Assembly (NCBI RefSeq): GCF_000422905.1 | Contig: NZ_AUGY01000059.1 | Span: forward strand, 1 to 51,986 | DNA: 51,986 bases | DNA from: Paenibacillus alginolyticus DSM 5050 = NBRC 15375 | Lineage (GTDB): Bacteria; Bacillota; Bacilli; Paenibacillales; NBRC-103111 | Direction of reading: 5' to 3' | Shown here: piece by piece, positions 33,775 to 43,600 of the stretch | Layout: each line of letters opens with the position of its first letter | Position numbering within the stretch: position 1 is the first letter of the stretch | The notes under the pieces: generated by a model | The model's database searches: none | Told to the model about the DNA's origin: nothing | The model's input: only the letters and a program-made list of their open reading frames with translations | Program-made: the position numbers and the translations under genes

Positions 33775-36402
33775 ATGGGACTTAAATATCCTGGACTACG
33801 TTGGTTGGAGGACGCGCCTTCAATACCTTGTGGAGTAACATGGGGGGTTCCTTGGCAAATCGGCGAATTGAATCGGTCAAAGACCGACGCCTTCGCTCTT
33901 ATAAGTCCATCGGGCAACCCGGTGGAGCTTCAGACCTGGCCGACAGCTTACTGGCCTGACGGCAGTGTGAAATGGACAGCGCACGCTGCTTCACTAGAAA
34001 AGCCCGAAACTGGAGACTATTCCTTGCAGGCTGAGGGAAAAAGCGTCACGAATAGTCATACATCGCCCTTGAGCGTTAAAGAGTCTGTGGATGAAGTGAC
34101 CGTCGATACCGGCGCTATCCGGTGTGTAGTCGGGAAGCAGGGAAAAGCGTTAATCCGAGGACTGTACCACGGCGAGAAACGGATTGGTATGGAAGGTTCT
34201 CTCGTCTGTATCGGTGAAGAACGCCGGACTACACCGAGCGGAAAGCTTTACCAGGAAGAATCGTTTTACGGCGAGATCACATCGGTAACGATTGAACAGG
34301 AAGGACCTACTCGGGTCGTATTAAGCGTGGAGGGGGTTCATATCTCCCAGGATGGCGAACGCTCTTGGCTGCCCTTTAAGCTGCGTCTCTATTTCTATGT
34401 TAATCAGGCCTCGATCCGGATTGTTCATACCATCGTATTCAATGGTAATCCACAAGAGGACTTTGTAAAAGGGATCGGCATCTCCTTCGGCTTGCCCCTC
34501 AAAGAGCCGCTCTATAACCGATACGTGCGGTTTGCAGGCGATAATGGCTTTTTTAGTGAATCGCCAAGACATTTATCGACCCGCCGAACGAATGGTGTAT
34601 ATACAGACATGTTCCGGCGCCAGCAAGCCGGGGAATCGATTACGTTCGATCCTGAGAAGGATGCGCCTTTCACCTCGCTGCTTGAAGACTCCGCCGCGTG
34701 GGACGGTTATAAGTTGACACAGCTTTCTGCAGATTCCTACTCTGTCGTCAAGCAGACAAACGAACAGTGCAGTTGGGTGAAGGCCGTAAGTGGCAACCGT
34801 GCCAACGGGCTCGTTTATGCCGGAGATACAAACGGCGGACTGGCAGCAGGGCTGCGTAATTTTTGGCAAAAGCATCCGTCTTCGCTGGAAGTGACTGGTC
34901 TGACGACTGAAGAGGCCAAATTAACACTTTGGTTCTGGTCTCCGGATTCGGCGGCCATGGATATGCGCCATTATGATACAACTACGCATGTGGATTCAGC
35001 ATATGAAGGATCACAAGAACTTCGCAGCACACCATATGGAATTGGAAATACGAATGAACTCATGTTATGGTGCTGCGATCGAACGCCGACTTTAGCGGAC
35101 CTCGCAGCGATGACAAAACAAGTTCAAGCCCCGCCGCAGTTCGTGTGTGAGCCTGAACAGTATCACAATACAAACGTATTCGGTATCTGGAGTCTGCCTG
35201 ATCGGAGTACGCCGGCAAAAGCCTGGGTGGAAGAGCAATTGGACGCCTTGGTTAGCTTCTACAAACAAGAGGTTGAACAACGAAGATGGTACGGTTTCTG
35301 GGATTACGGAGATTTCATGCATACGTATGATCCTGCTCGGCACAACTGGAGATACGATGTAGGCGGTTTTGCATGGCAGAACACCGAACTTGTGCCAAAT
35401 ATGTGGCTGTGGCTCTCGTTCCTGCGTTCTGGGCGAGGAGATCTGTTCCGCATGGCAGAAGCAATGACGCGTCATACGAGCGAAGTGGATGTTTATCATC
35501 TTGGTGAATATGCGGGGCTTGGCTCCCGCCATAATGTCGTTCACTGGGGCTGTGGGTGCAAGGAAGCGCGAATCGCGATGGCAGGCCTGCACCGCTACTA
35601 TTACTTTTTGACAGCGGATGAACGAACCGGTGATATTTTGACGGAAGTGGCCGACGCCGATTATGCAACTGTCCAAACGGACCCCATGCGCGATTATTTT
35701 CCGAAAGACGATCATCCGACCCATGCCAGAAGCGGTCCGGATTGGGCGGCTTTCAGCTCGAATTGGATGTCGCAATGGGAGCGCTTTGAAAGTGATTTTT
35801 ACCGCGACAAAATACTGCAAGGGATCAAAGACTTGAAGGCAGCACCGTTCCGGCTTTTATCCGGTACAACCTTTGGTTACGATCCGAAGACAGGCATTCT
35901 ATCTCATATCAGTGACGCCAACTATGATTATCATATGGTAATTGCCTTCGGCGCACCGCAGGTCTGGATGGAGCTTTCGCAGCTGATTACAGATCCCGAA
36001 TGGGATGACATGCTCGCTGAATTCGGTGAATTCTATTACCTCAAACCGGAGGAGAAGCTGGCCTGGACGAACGGGGCCATTCATCCAAGCAAATTTAGCT
36101 GGCCGATGATGGCTGCGGGGATGGCCGCCTTCGCTGCCAACCGACTGCACAATGCGGAATTGGCTGCAGACATATGGCGCATCATGCTGGAGAACCGTCT
36201 GCCTGGAGGAAGCGAGGACTCGACATTTACCATTCAAGTACCTGAGCTCGAGTATGTTCGTCCCATCCAAGAGCTGCCGCACATCACAACGAACATAGCG
36301 TCGCAATGGTCGTTGAATGCAATTTTATGTTTGGAGCTAATTGGGCAAGAACTGCCGGCGGAGCTGCATGTATGCGACCAAATAATAACCAAAGAAAAAT
36401 AG
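33775..36402 (+). CDS. yetA: Exo-rhamnogalacturonan lyase-like protein (PL26/YetA family)
   Basis: 875 residues, close to B. subtilis YetA (about 857). N-terminal RIFT-barrel-like domain: LRWLEDAPSIPCGVTWGVPW and QTWPTAYWPDGSVKWTAHA, which is diagnostic of the PcRGLX/YetA family. The large central and C-terminal part carries WYGFWDYGDFMHTYD, NTELVPNMWLWL and HNVVHWGCGCKEARIAM. PL26 enzymes remove unsaturated disaccharides exolytically from rhamnogalacturonan. No signal peptide, so intracellular. In B. subtilis yetA sits directly before lplABCD; here it also precedes lplB-lplC-lplA homologues, which supports the assignment. RBS GAGAGGGG upstream of ATG 33775. Confidence 0.85.
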   Translation: MGLKYPGLRWLEDAPSIPCGVTWGVPWQIGELNRSKTDAFALISPSGNPVELQTWPTAYWPDGSVKWTAHAASLEKPETGDYSLQAEGKSVTNSHTSPLSVKESVDEVTVDTGAIRCVVGKQGKALIRGLYHGEKRIGMEGSLVCIGEERRTTPSGKLYQEESFYGEITSVTIEQEGPTRVVLSVEGVHISQDGERSWLPFKLRLYFYVNQASIRIVHTIVFNGNPQEDFVKGIGISFGLPLKEPLYNRYVRFAGDNGFFSESPRHLSTRRTNGVYTDMFRRQQAGESITFDPEKDAPFTSLLEDSAAWDGYKLTQLSADSYSVVKQTNEQCSWVKAVSGNRANGLVYAGDTNGGLAAGLRNFWQKHPSSLEVTGLTTEEAKLTLWFWSPDSAAMDMRHYDTTTHVDSAYEGSQELRSTPYGIGNTNELMLWCCDRTPTLADLAAMTKQVQAPPQFVCEPEQYHNTNVFGIWSLPDRSTPAKAWVEEQLDALVSFYKQEVEQRRWYGFWDYGDFMHTYDPARHNWRYDVGGFAWQNTELVPNMWLWLSFLRSGRGDLFRMAEAMTRHTSEVDVYHLGEYAGLGSRHNVVHWGCGCKEARIAMAGLHRYYYFLTADERTGDILTEVADADYATVQTDPMRDYFPKDDHPTHARSGPDWAAFSSNWMSQWERFESDFYRDKILQGIKDLKAAPFRLLSGTTFGYDPKTGILSHISDANYDYHMVIAFGAPQVWMELSQLITDPEWDDMLAEFGEFYYLKPEEKLAWTNGAIHPSKFSWPMMAAGMAAFAANRLHNAELAADIWRIMLENRLPGGSEDSTFTIQVPELEYVRPIQELPHITTNIASQWSLNAILCLELIGQELPAELHVCDQIITKEK

Positions 36403-36414
36403 TATGAAGTCCAA

Positions 36415-36428
36415 AAAAAAGTCTAATT
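36415..36428 (+). promoter_or_regulatory. Copy of the AAAAAAGT-MYRATT motif
   Basis: AAAAAAGTCTAATT, 113 bp before the lplB-like gene. Followed at about 36435 by TTAAAGCGATTACA, a degenerate cre-like sequence, and by TATTATG, a plausible -10 box. Confidence 0.5.
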
Positions 36429-36527
36429 CAATTCGTTAAAGCGATTACAAAAAATGAAGGTTGTCGGAAATTCTCGTTTTTATTATGTTTGATTCATATC
36501 GATTTTGAAACAGAGGAGTGAAGACAG

Positions 36528-37496
36528 ATGGAGCCAATCAAGACGCAAGTGCTTTCTTCATTTTCCCAAACGAAGCCTAAAGAGTCCCGTTGGAGTCAGC
36601 TGGCGACTAGGGTAAGGAAAGATAAATGGTTACTGCTGCTTGCTTTACCCGGTATGGCGTACTTTCTCATATTTAAGTACTTACCTATGTGGGGTATCCT
36701 GCTCGCTTTTAAAAATTATCAACCGTTTTTGGGCTTTTTTAAGAGTGAATGGGTCGGTACCGAGAACTTTTCCCAATTTTTGAAAGATCCTATATTTATA
36801 AACCTATTGCGAAATACTTTTCTGTTGGGACTGTATGATATCGTTTTTTTCTTCCCAGCCCCAATCATTTTGGCTCTGCTGCTTAATGAGATTCGGGTCG
36901 CGGCTTATAAGAAATTCATCCAGACGTTCGTTTACTTGCCTCACTTCTTTTCTATGGTTATCGTGGCCAGTATTTCATATCTGATGCTAACGACCGAGGG
37001 TGGGATTATCAATGAGCTCTTGTTCAAGCTGTTAGGCGTTAAATTCGAATTTCTGACTAGCGAGAATTGGTTTAGACCCCTCATCATTACGCAGACGATC
37101 TGGAAGGAATGCGGTTGGGGCACGATCATTTTCCTTGCAGCGCTAGCCGGTGTAGACCAAGAGCAGTATGAAGCGGCAATCGTCGATGGGGCTTCCCGTT
37201 TCCGTCAACTATGGCATATTACGCTTCCGGCCATTCAGGGTACAATTATTATTATCCTGATTCTGCGAATGGGAAAATTTTTGGATCGCGGTTTCGAGCA
37301 AATTTTGCTGATGAGCAACTCGCTGAACCGCGATGTGGCGGAGGTATTCGATACGTATGTGTATTTGGTCGGGATTACCCAGGGATCGTTTAGCTACAGC
37401 GCGGCCGTTGGCCTATTTAAAGCAGTCGTAGGTGTCGTACTCGTCGTTTCCACCAATTATTTAGCCAAACGTGCAGGCCATTCGGGTCTTTACTAA
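36528..37496 (+). CDS. lplB: ABC sugar importer permease (LplB-type)
   Basis: 322 residues, strongly similar to the permease at 20575 (shared KDKWLL, KYLPMWGILLAFKNYQPF, FFFPAPIILALLLNEIRVA). The EAA loop reads EQYEAAIVDGASRFRQLWHI. First gene of a second importer operon with its own motif-containing promoter. RBS GAGGAG 7 nt before ATG 36528. It presumably uses a shared ATPase encoded elsewhere. Confidence 0.9.
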   Translation: MEPIKTQVLSSFSQTKPKESRWSQLATRVRKDKWLLLLALPGMAYFLIFKYLPMWGILLAFKNYQPFLGFFKSEWVGTENFSQFLKDPIFINLLRNTFLLGLYDIVFFFPAPIILALLLNEIRVAAYKKFIQTFVYLPHFFSMVIVASISYLMLTTEGGIINELLFKLLGVKFEFLTSENWFRPLIITQTIWKECGWGTIIFLAALAGVDQEQYEAAIVDGASRFRQLWHITLPAIQGTIIIILILRMGKFLDRGFEQILLMSNSLNRDVAEVFDTYVYLVGITQGSFSYSAAVGLFKAVVGVVLVVSTNYLAKRAGHSGLY

Positions 37497-37512
37497 TGAA
37501 AGGAGACGCAGC

Positions 37513-38388
37513 ATGAGACATAATACGTTAGGCGGTAAAATGTTCGATATCTTCAATTACGTATTTCTTGCAATCGTTGCGATGGTCATGATCATTCCCA
37601 TCATGTATATCGTTGCAGGATCTTTTGCCTCAGACAGTGAAATTAGCGCCCGGGCCTTCTTTATCATTCCAGAGCATATTACCTTTAACGCTTACGAGTA
37701 TGTTTTCAAAGATAACGCTTTGCCGCGGAGCTTGGGTGTCTCCGCATTCGTTACTGTGGCTGGTACGATCGTCAATTTGCTTTTCACGCTCACATTGGCC
37801 TACGCATTATCTCGTAGACAAATGCTTGGAAGAACGCTCTTTCTCAATATGATCATCTTTACGCTTGTGTTCAGCGGGGGTATGATTCCGACATACCTTG
37901 TCGTCAAGAGCCTTGGGCTGCTCAATTCCTATTTGGCATTAATGCTGCCGGTTGCGATCAATACGTACAATCTGATTGTCGTAAAATCGTTCTTTCAAGA
38001 GCTTCCTGCGGAAGTTCTTGAAGCAAGCCGCATCGACGGCTGCACAGATTTGAGCGCTTTGTGGCACATCGTGCTGCCGTTGTCCAAGCCTGTTATTGCT
38101 ACCTTCGCACTGTTCTATGCAGTCGAGCATTGGAACGACTTTTTCAATGCACTGCTATACATGAACGATTCGCATAAATGGCCCATGCAGGTGCTGCTGC
38201 GTCAAATCGTGCTGCTTGCCACCGGGTCGCTGGATATGTCGACCTACGATCCGACTTACGTAAAGCCGCCAGATCAATCCATCAAAATGGCTGTCGTCGT
38301 TGTCGGCACAATTCCGATTCTGATTCTTTATCCATTTCTTCAGAAGTATTTCGCAAAAGGCGTTATGATCGGGGCCGTCAAAGGCTAA
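37513..38388 (+). CDS. lplC: ABC sugar importer permease (LplC/YtcP-type)
   Basis: 291 residues from ATG 37513 (MRHNTLGGKMFDIFNYVFL), chosen because AAAGGAG lies 7-13 nt upstream; the frame is open to 37471 inside the previous gene. EAA loop LEASRIDGCTDLSALWHIVL. Ends LQKYFAKGVMIGAVKG, the standard tail of the family. Partner of the LplB-type permease 16 bp upstream. Confidence 0.9.
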   Translation: MRHNTLGGKMFDIFNYVFLAIVAMVMIIPIMYIVAGSFASDSEISARAFFIIPEHITFNAYEYVFKDNALPRSLGVSAFVTVAGTIVNLLFTLTLAYALSRRQMLGRTLFLNMIIFTLVFSGGMIPTYLVVKSLGLLNSYLALMLPVAINTYNLIVVKSFFQELPAEVLEASRIDGCTDLSALWHIVLPLSKPVIATFALFYAVEHWNDFFNALLYMNDSHKWPMQVLLRQIVLLATGSLDMSTYDPTYVKPPDQSIKMAVVVVGTIPILILYPFLQKYFAKGVMIGAVKG

Positions 38389-38482
38389 TTTCGGTAGAAC
38401 CAGAACGAACGGCATCCGTTTAGATGGCGTTCGACTGCTACAACATATAAAATTGATATTCATAAAGGGAGGATCATCAGCT

Positions 38483-40033
38483 ATGAAATGGTTGTCGAAC
38501 TCGAACAGAAAACCGGTGCTTATCCTAAGTAGTGCAGTCATGGCATTTGGCGTCCTTGCGGGCTGCGGATCTAAGGATTCGGCCAATCCTGCACCAGATG
38601 CTGGCGATAAAGGAGCCAATACTAAGACTGCTCCTTTCAGCCTCAGTATAATGGCAAAGAGCTTTACGAATGATAACGCTTCCCCAGAAAGTAAAGTCTG
38701 GAAGAAAATCGAAGAAGTCACGAATACGCAGCTGAAGGTTGAGTTCACGCCAGATGCCAATTATAATGACAAATTAAATATCACCATGGCTTCCGGCTCG
38801 CTTCCAAACGTTGTATTCATTCCGTCGAATATTATCCGAATTCCGACCGTTTCCAACGCTATTAAAGGCGGCGTTTTCTGGGAAATCGGACCTTATCTGA
38901 AGGATTATCCGAATCTGAAACAATACAATCCGACGACGCTCAACAACACTTCCTATGATGGCAAAATATACGGCTTGCCTGCCGTCCGCCCGCTTGGCCG
39001 CTACGGCACTTCGTACCGCAGCGATTGGCTGGCCAATGTGGGGCTCAGTGAGCCGACGACGGTCGATGAATTTTATAACATGCTGAAGGCATTCACCAAC
39101 AACGACCCTGACAAAAACGGCAAGAACGACACTTACGGCATGGTCGTAACGAAATACGCCGGTCCATGGGACATTATGCAGACTTGGTTTGGGGTACCGA
39201 ACAAGTGGGGTGCCGACAAGGATGGCAAGCTTGTCCCCGCTCATATGACGCCTCAATACATGGATGCGCTCAAATTTTTCAAGAAGCTTTATGATGAGAA
39301 GCTGATCAATCAAGACTTCGCCGTTTATGATTCCGCCAAGTGGAACGACCCAATTATCAACAGCAAGGCCGGTGTGGCGATTGACGTGGTCGACCGTTCT
39401 TACCAAATCGAAGAAAATATGAAAAAGGTCAATCAGAACGGAACGATCGGCCTCATTGGTTCCACGAAGGGATTGCCTCTTCCTTCCACACAGGGACACG
39501 CCGGTGTTTTCCTGATTTCCAAATCGGGTGTTAAGACAGAATCGGATCTGAAGAAAGTACTGAACTTCTTCGATAAGATCAATGACAAAGATATTCAGAT
39601 TATGCTGAACTACGGCCTCGAGGGTACTCATTACAAAGTCGAAGACGGTAAGCTGATCACCATGTTGAAGCCGGAAGATCCTCAAGCTCCGGATATCAAC
39701 AACAAGAACCTCAACCAGTTGTCCGTAGGTGTTCCTAACGTGTTGGATACCGCCTTTAAACCGGGTTCGCCGATTCGTGCGAAAGCTGCGGAGGTTAAAG
39801 CCGCGAATGAGAAAAATATGGTTCCTAATCCGGCGGAACCGCTGACTTCGGCTGCTTATACGCAGAAGGGTGCTCAGCTTGATCAGATTATCGCGGATGC
39901 AAGAGTGAAATTTATCGTCGGCAAGATCGATGAAGCTGGCTTTAAAGCTGAAGTCGATAAATGGAAGAGCACAGGCGGAGACGATTTTATCAAAGAAATC
40001 AATGAGGCTTATACCGTGGCTCAAAAAAAGTAA
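38483..40033 (+). CDS. lplA: Extracellular solute-binding lipoprotein (LplA-type)
   Basis: 516 residues from ATG 38483 behind GGGAGG. Lipobox GVLAGC with Cys28, surface-anchored. Contains DKNGKNDTYGMVVTKYAGPW and the C-terminal KGAQLDQIIADARVKFIVG, GGDDFIKEINEAY. Third LplA paralogue in the window and the binding partner of the two permeases before it. A strong terminator follows, so the enzyme genes after it rely on read-through or their own promoter. Confidence 0.9.
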   Translation: MKWLSNSNRKPVLILSSAVMAFGVLAGCGSKDSANPAPDAGDKGANTKTAPFSLSIMAKSFTNDNASPESKVWKKIEEVTNTQLKVEFTPDANYNDKLNITMASGSLPNVVFIPSNIIRIPTVSNAIKGGVFWEIGPYLKDYPNLKQYNPTTLNNTSYDGKIYGLPAVRPLGRYGTSYRSDWLANVGLSEPTTVDEFYNMLKAFTNNDPDKNGKNDTYGMVVTKYAGPWDIMQTWFGVPNKWGADKDGKLVPAHMTPQYMDALKFFKKLYDEKLINQDFAVYDSAKWNDPIINSKAGVAIDVVDRSYQIEENMKKVNQNGTIGLIGSTKGLPLPSTQGHAGVFLISKSGVKTESDLKKVLNFFDKINDKDIQIMLNYGLEGTHYKVEDGKLITMLKPEDPQAPDINNKNLNQLSVGVPNVLDTAFKPGSPIRAKAAEVKAANEKNMVPNPAEPLTSAAYTQKGAQLDQIIADARVKFIVGKIDEAGFKAEVDKWKSTGGDDFIKEINEAYTVAQKK

Positions 40034-40050
40034 TGGATCATTAAAAAGAT

Positions 40051-40081
40051 GCCCGGTACATTTGCAGTACCGGGCTTTTTT
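40051..40081 (+). terminator. Strong Rho-independent terminator
   Basis: GCCCGGTAC at 40051-40059 and GTACCGGGC at 40067-40075 form a perfect 9-bp stem followed by TTTTTT. Placed between the lipoprotein gene and the GH105 gene; partial termination could lower enzyme levels relative to the importer. Confidence 0.88.
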
Positions 40082-40102
40082 CAACGTTAGGGAGGAACTA
40101 TT

Positions 40103-41161
40103 GTGAAATACGTACCGATAAATGAAACTGAAATTAAACAAGCCATCGACCGGGTCGTTAATAGAACGTTCAAGATGGACATGACATGGGATTGGCCAGC
40201 CGGAGTCGCTTTCTACGGTGTAGGCCAAGCCTATCTGGCTACCGGTGAAACTTCGTATTTGGAGCAATTGCAGGCGTGGATCGACGAACAGCTGGAAGAG
40301 GGCATTCCACCACTGACCGTTAACGCCGTATCTATTGGTCATACACTGCTTACACTATACGAACAAACCAAATCGGAAAGCTATCTCGATGTAGCCGTCC
40401 AAATGGCGCAATTCTTAAGCACGGATGCAGTACGATTCGCCGATGGCGTGTTCCAGCATACCGTATCGCAAAATTACGATTTTCCGCAGCAAGCTTGGGT
40501 CGACACGATGTTCATGGCCGGGTATTTCCTCATCCGTATCGGCAGTTTGCTTCGCAATGATGCTTGGCTGGAGGACGGCTTGCTGCAGTATCATGCGCAT
40601 GAGCTCTTCTTGCAGGATCGTGAAACGAATTTGTATTATCACGGCTGGGACCATCTCGCCCAGAACAACATGTCCGCTGTGTATTGGGCGCGCGGAAATT
40701 CCTGGGCGGCTTATACGATGTCTGAGGCGCTCCATATCGTAGAAGTCACGCATCCGTCTTATATGAGAGTGTATGATTCACTGCGGGATCAACTCAGCAG
40801 CATCGTCCGTCTTCAATCCGATAATGGACTCTGGCACACTGTTCTGAATGATCCGACAGCTTATGAGGAAACATCGGGATCCGCGGGTCTAACCGCGGCA
40901 TTGCTCCGGTATAACGAAGCTATTGGAGCCCCTATGTATAACAAATTTATCCAGAAAGCGATCCCCTCCTTATTATCGAAAATTCCGAATAATGGTACCG
41001 TGCTGGAAGTATCGGCGGGTACGGCTGTCATGAAAGACGCGAGCGGCTATAAAGGTGTCGCCCATGAGCGGATACAAGGCTGGGGACAGGGCTTGACATT
41101 GGTATTTCTATCTTCACTTCTGGGCTACAAGTGGGTAAAGAACAGTTCACAAACCGAGTAA
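40103..41161 (+). CDS. yteR: Unsaturated rhamnogalacturonyl hydrolase (GH105, YteR-like)
   Basis: 352 residues, normal single-domain GH105 length. (Alpha/alpha)6-barrel enzyme that hydrates the unsaturated galacturonic acid at the end of RG-I disaccharides. Features are MTWDWPAGVAFYGVGQAYL near the N-terminus, QAWVDTMFMAGYF with the expected catalytic Asp, YWARGNSWAAYTM and DNGLWHTVLNDPTAYEETSG. No signal peptide, so cytoplasmic. RBS GGGAGGA upstream. Co-oriented with the GH95 gene 17 bp downstream. The second GH105, at 15699, is twice as long. Confidence 0.9.
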   Translation: MKYVPINETEIKQAIDRVVNRTFKMDMTWDWPAGVAFYGVGQAYLATGETSYLEQLQAWIDEQLEEGIPPLTVNAVSIGHTLLTLYEQTKSESYLDVAVQMAQFLSTDAVRFADGVFQHTVSQNYDFPQQAWVDTMFMAGYFLIRIGSLLRNDAWLEDGLLQYHAHELFLQDRETNLYYHGWDHLAQNNMSAVYWARGNSWAAYTMSEALHIVEVTHPSYMRVYDSLRDQLSSIVRLQSDNGLWHTVLNDPTAYEETSGSAGLTAALLRYNEAIGAPMYNKFIQKAIPSLLSKIPNNGTVLEVSAGTAVMKDASGYKGVAHERIQGWGQGLTLVFLSSLLGYKWVKNSSQTE

Positions 41162-41178
41162 AGGGTTGATCATCGAAT

Positions 41179-43563
41179 ATGGATATGAAACACGGCATGA
41201 TCATGCGTCAACCGGCATCCAGATGGCAGGATGCTTTGCCCTGCGGCAACGGAACTTATGGCGCCCTTGTATACGGAAGCATATATAACGATACGATTCT
41301 TTTGAACCATGAGGCTCTTTTCTGGAAAAGCCAAAAGCCCGAATTGTCTGATGTGAGTCATCATCTGCCCGAGTTCAGAAGGCTGCTTATGGAGGGCAAA
41401 TACCGGAAAGGCATGCGTTTCTTCGCAGATAGGATAGCAGAAAATTATACGGGCTACGAAAGAGTCGATCCGTATCAGCCGGCGTTCGATCTGAAAATCC
41501 ATATGCCGGTCAAGGAAGCATTCCGAAAATACCGAAGAAGTCTTGATTTCGAAACAGGGGAGGCGGTTACGACATGGCACGAGGACGGCAAACGGTATGA
41601 AAAACGTTTGTTTGTCTCGCGCTCAGACGATGTGGTCGTTATGGCGATCACTTCACCCGATCAAGCGAAGATTAACTGCGAACTCGCTCTATTTCCTCAC
41701 GATGTCAGGGAAATAGCAGGGGAAGGTGAGGTCACCGATTCTTCTGGCAGCAAGCTGCCTTTTCGTTGTAAGGTCGAGCTCCAAGGTCATTTGATCAGCC
41801 TGACGGGAACCTATGAGGATGGTAATGAATTTGGCGGCATGGCGCGAGTGGCCGTAACAGGCGGGGAATTGAAGCAAAATGGTCTTCGTCTGCTTGTAAG
41901 CAATGCGGATGAGGTTGTGATTCTGGTCAAGCTGTTTGCCAATGAACCCGGTGCGGCCGCCATAGACAGAATTCGGGAAGACATCGGCGGAATAGATGCC
42001 GACTATCCTGAATTGCTGCGCAGGCATGCGGCAGTCCACAGCGAGCTTTTTAACAGAGTCAGGTTGAAGCTGGTCGATCATGCAGAGATCGCAGGCAGGG
42101 TTTCCAACGAAGAACTTCTTATGGGGAGCTATGACGGTGACGTTTCATTGGAGCTCGTGCAAAAAATGGTTGAGTACGGGCGCTATCTGCTCATATCCAG
42201 CTCCCGTCCGGGGGGTCTTCCAGCGAATCTTCAGGGGATATGGAACGGTGATTACAATCCCGCATGGGCTGCAGACTTTCATAATGATGAAAATATCCAA
42301 ATGAATTACTGGGCGGCCTTGCCCGGCAATTTGCCTGAAACGGTACTCCCGTTCTTTGATTACTATGAATCCATGTTGGATGATTTCAGAACCAATGCGA
42401 AGCTCGTTTATAGGTGTAGAGGCATTTTGGTGCCCATTTGCCAAACGACGCACGGTCTCATCTATAAAGATGGCCAGTGGGTTTCGTGGATTGGAGGCGC
42501 CGGATGGCTGGCGCAGCTGTTTTATGACTATTGGCTTTATACGAAGGACCGTGAGTTTCTGCAAAACCGGGCCGTTCCCTTTCTAAGGGAGGTTGCCGAA
42601 TTTTACGAAGATTTTCTAATCGATGGGGAAGACGGGCAGCTGATGTTTATTCCGTCGCAATCGCCCGAGAACCAGCCGGCCATAGCGGAGCCGTCACGGT
42701 CCGTCATCAATGCGGCTATGGATATTGCGATTGCGAAAGAAGTTTTGACGAATCTCAGTGATGCCTGCGAGCTGTTCCAGATGGATAGTGATCGGGTCCA
42801 GAAATGGAAAACGATGGCATCGCGTCTTCCGGCTTATTCGGTTAATGAAGAAGGCGCGGCCAAAGAGTGGATCCATAAGGACCTGCCGGATAATTATCAT
42901 CACCGCCATCAATCGCACATTTATCCGGTTTTTCCGGGATATGAGGTAACGGAGGAAAGTAATCCGGCTATCTTCAAAGCAATGGCAGAGGCAGTCGAAA
43001 AAAGGCTGGTGATCGGACTTTCCTCTCAATCCGGATGGTCATTTGCCCATATGGCGAACATCTACGCGCGTCTTGGACAAGGTAACCGTGCGCAGGATTG
43101 TCTGGAGCTGCTTTGCCGTTCTTGCGTCGGTCCCAATCTGTTTACGTACCATAATGATTGGAGGAATCAGGGGGTCACCATGGCTATGTGGGGCACTGGT
43201 GCTGAGCCACCTTTCCAGATCGATGCCAACTTCGGCATCACTTCGGCGGTCATCGAGATGTTGGTCTTTTCAGCACCGGGTATGATCAAGCTGCTGCCGG
43301 CACTACCAGATAAGTGGAAAAAAGGAAGTGTTAGCGGTTTATTATGCAGGGGAGGCATCCGGCTTTCTATTGAATGGTGCATGGATGAAAAACGGGTGGA
43401 TGCCATATTCACATCTGTGAAGGAGATGAGGTTGGAGCTGAAGCTTCCTTTTGTTCCGAATCATATTCATACGGATGGAATTATCGTACCCTCTCATAAC
43501 GGCGACCCGTACAGGACGATTCATGTTTTGGCCGATAGACCGCTAAAGATAGAAGTCAGGTGA
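41179..43563 (+). CDS. GH95 glycosidase (alpha-L-fucosidase / alpha-L-galactosidase type)
   Basis: 794 residues, typical for GH95, no signal peptide. N-terminal beta domain (WQDALPCGNGTYGALVYG), then an (alpha/alpha)6 barrel with SSSRPGGLPANLQGIWN, FHNDENIQMNYWAALPG, IPSQSPENQP (candidate acid Glu) and PFQIDANFGITSAVIEML (candidate Asp). One of the two Asn residues that activate water in characterised GH95 fucosidases appears as Asp (NDEN instead of NxN), judged from memory of the family. Acts probably on fucose or L-galactose caps of pectic side chains after import. Last gene of the transport/enzyme run. Confidence 0.86.
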   Translation: MDMKHGMIMRQPASRWQDALPCGNGTYGALVYGSIYNDTILLNHEALFWKSQKPELSDVSHHLPEFRRLLMEGKYRKGMRFFADRIAENYTGYERVDPYQPAFDLKIHMPVKEAFRKYRRSLDFETGEAVTTWHEDGKRYEKRLFVSRSDDVVVMAITSPDQAKINCELALFPHDVREIAGEGEVTDSSGSKLPFRCKVELQGHLISLTGTYEDGNEFGGMARVAVTGGELKQNGLRLLVSNADEVVILVKLFANEPGAAAIDRIREDIGGIDADYPELLRRHAAVHSELFNRVRLKLVDHAEIAGRVSNEELLMGSYDGDVSLELVQKMVEYGRYLLISSSRPGGLPANLQGIWNGDYNPAWAADFHNDENIQMNYWAALPGNLPETVLPFFDYYESMLDDFRTNAKLVYRCRGILVPICQTTHGLIYKDGQWVSWIGGAGWLAQLFYDYWLYTKDREFLQNRAVPFLREVAEFYEDFLIDGEDGQLMFIPSQSPENQPAIAEPSRSVINAAMDIAIAKEVLTNLSDACELFQMDSDRVQKWKTMASRLPAYSVNEEGAAKEWIHKDLPDNYHHRHQSHIYPVFPGYEVTEESNPAIFKAMAEAVEKRLVIGLSSQSGWSFAHMANIYARLGQGNRAQDCLELLCRSCVGPNLFTYHNDWRNQGVTMAMWGTGAEPPFQIDANFGITSAVIEMLVFSAPGMIKLLPALPDKWKKGSVSGLLCRGGIRLSIEWCMDEKRVDAIFTSVKEMRLELKLPFVPNHIHTDGIIVPSHNGDPYRTIHVLADRPLKIEVR

Positions 43564-43600
43564 TTGGATATTTATTACATCTCACCGGGGGAAGAAGCAA

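Noticed and set aside
40022..40030. AAAAAAGT inside the last codons of lplA
   Set aside because: Explained by the Lys-Lys codons at the end of the lipoprotein; not counted as a regulatory copy.
38774..40342. Long minus-strand open frame (522 codons) opposite the lplA gene
   Set aside because: Product is basic and low in recognisable domains, and the plus strand encodes a clear lipoprotein; it is an antisense shadow.
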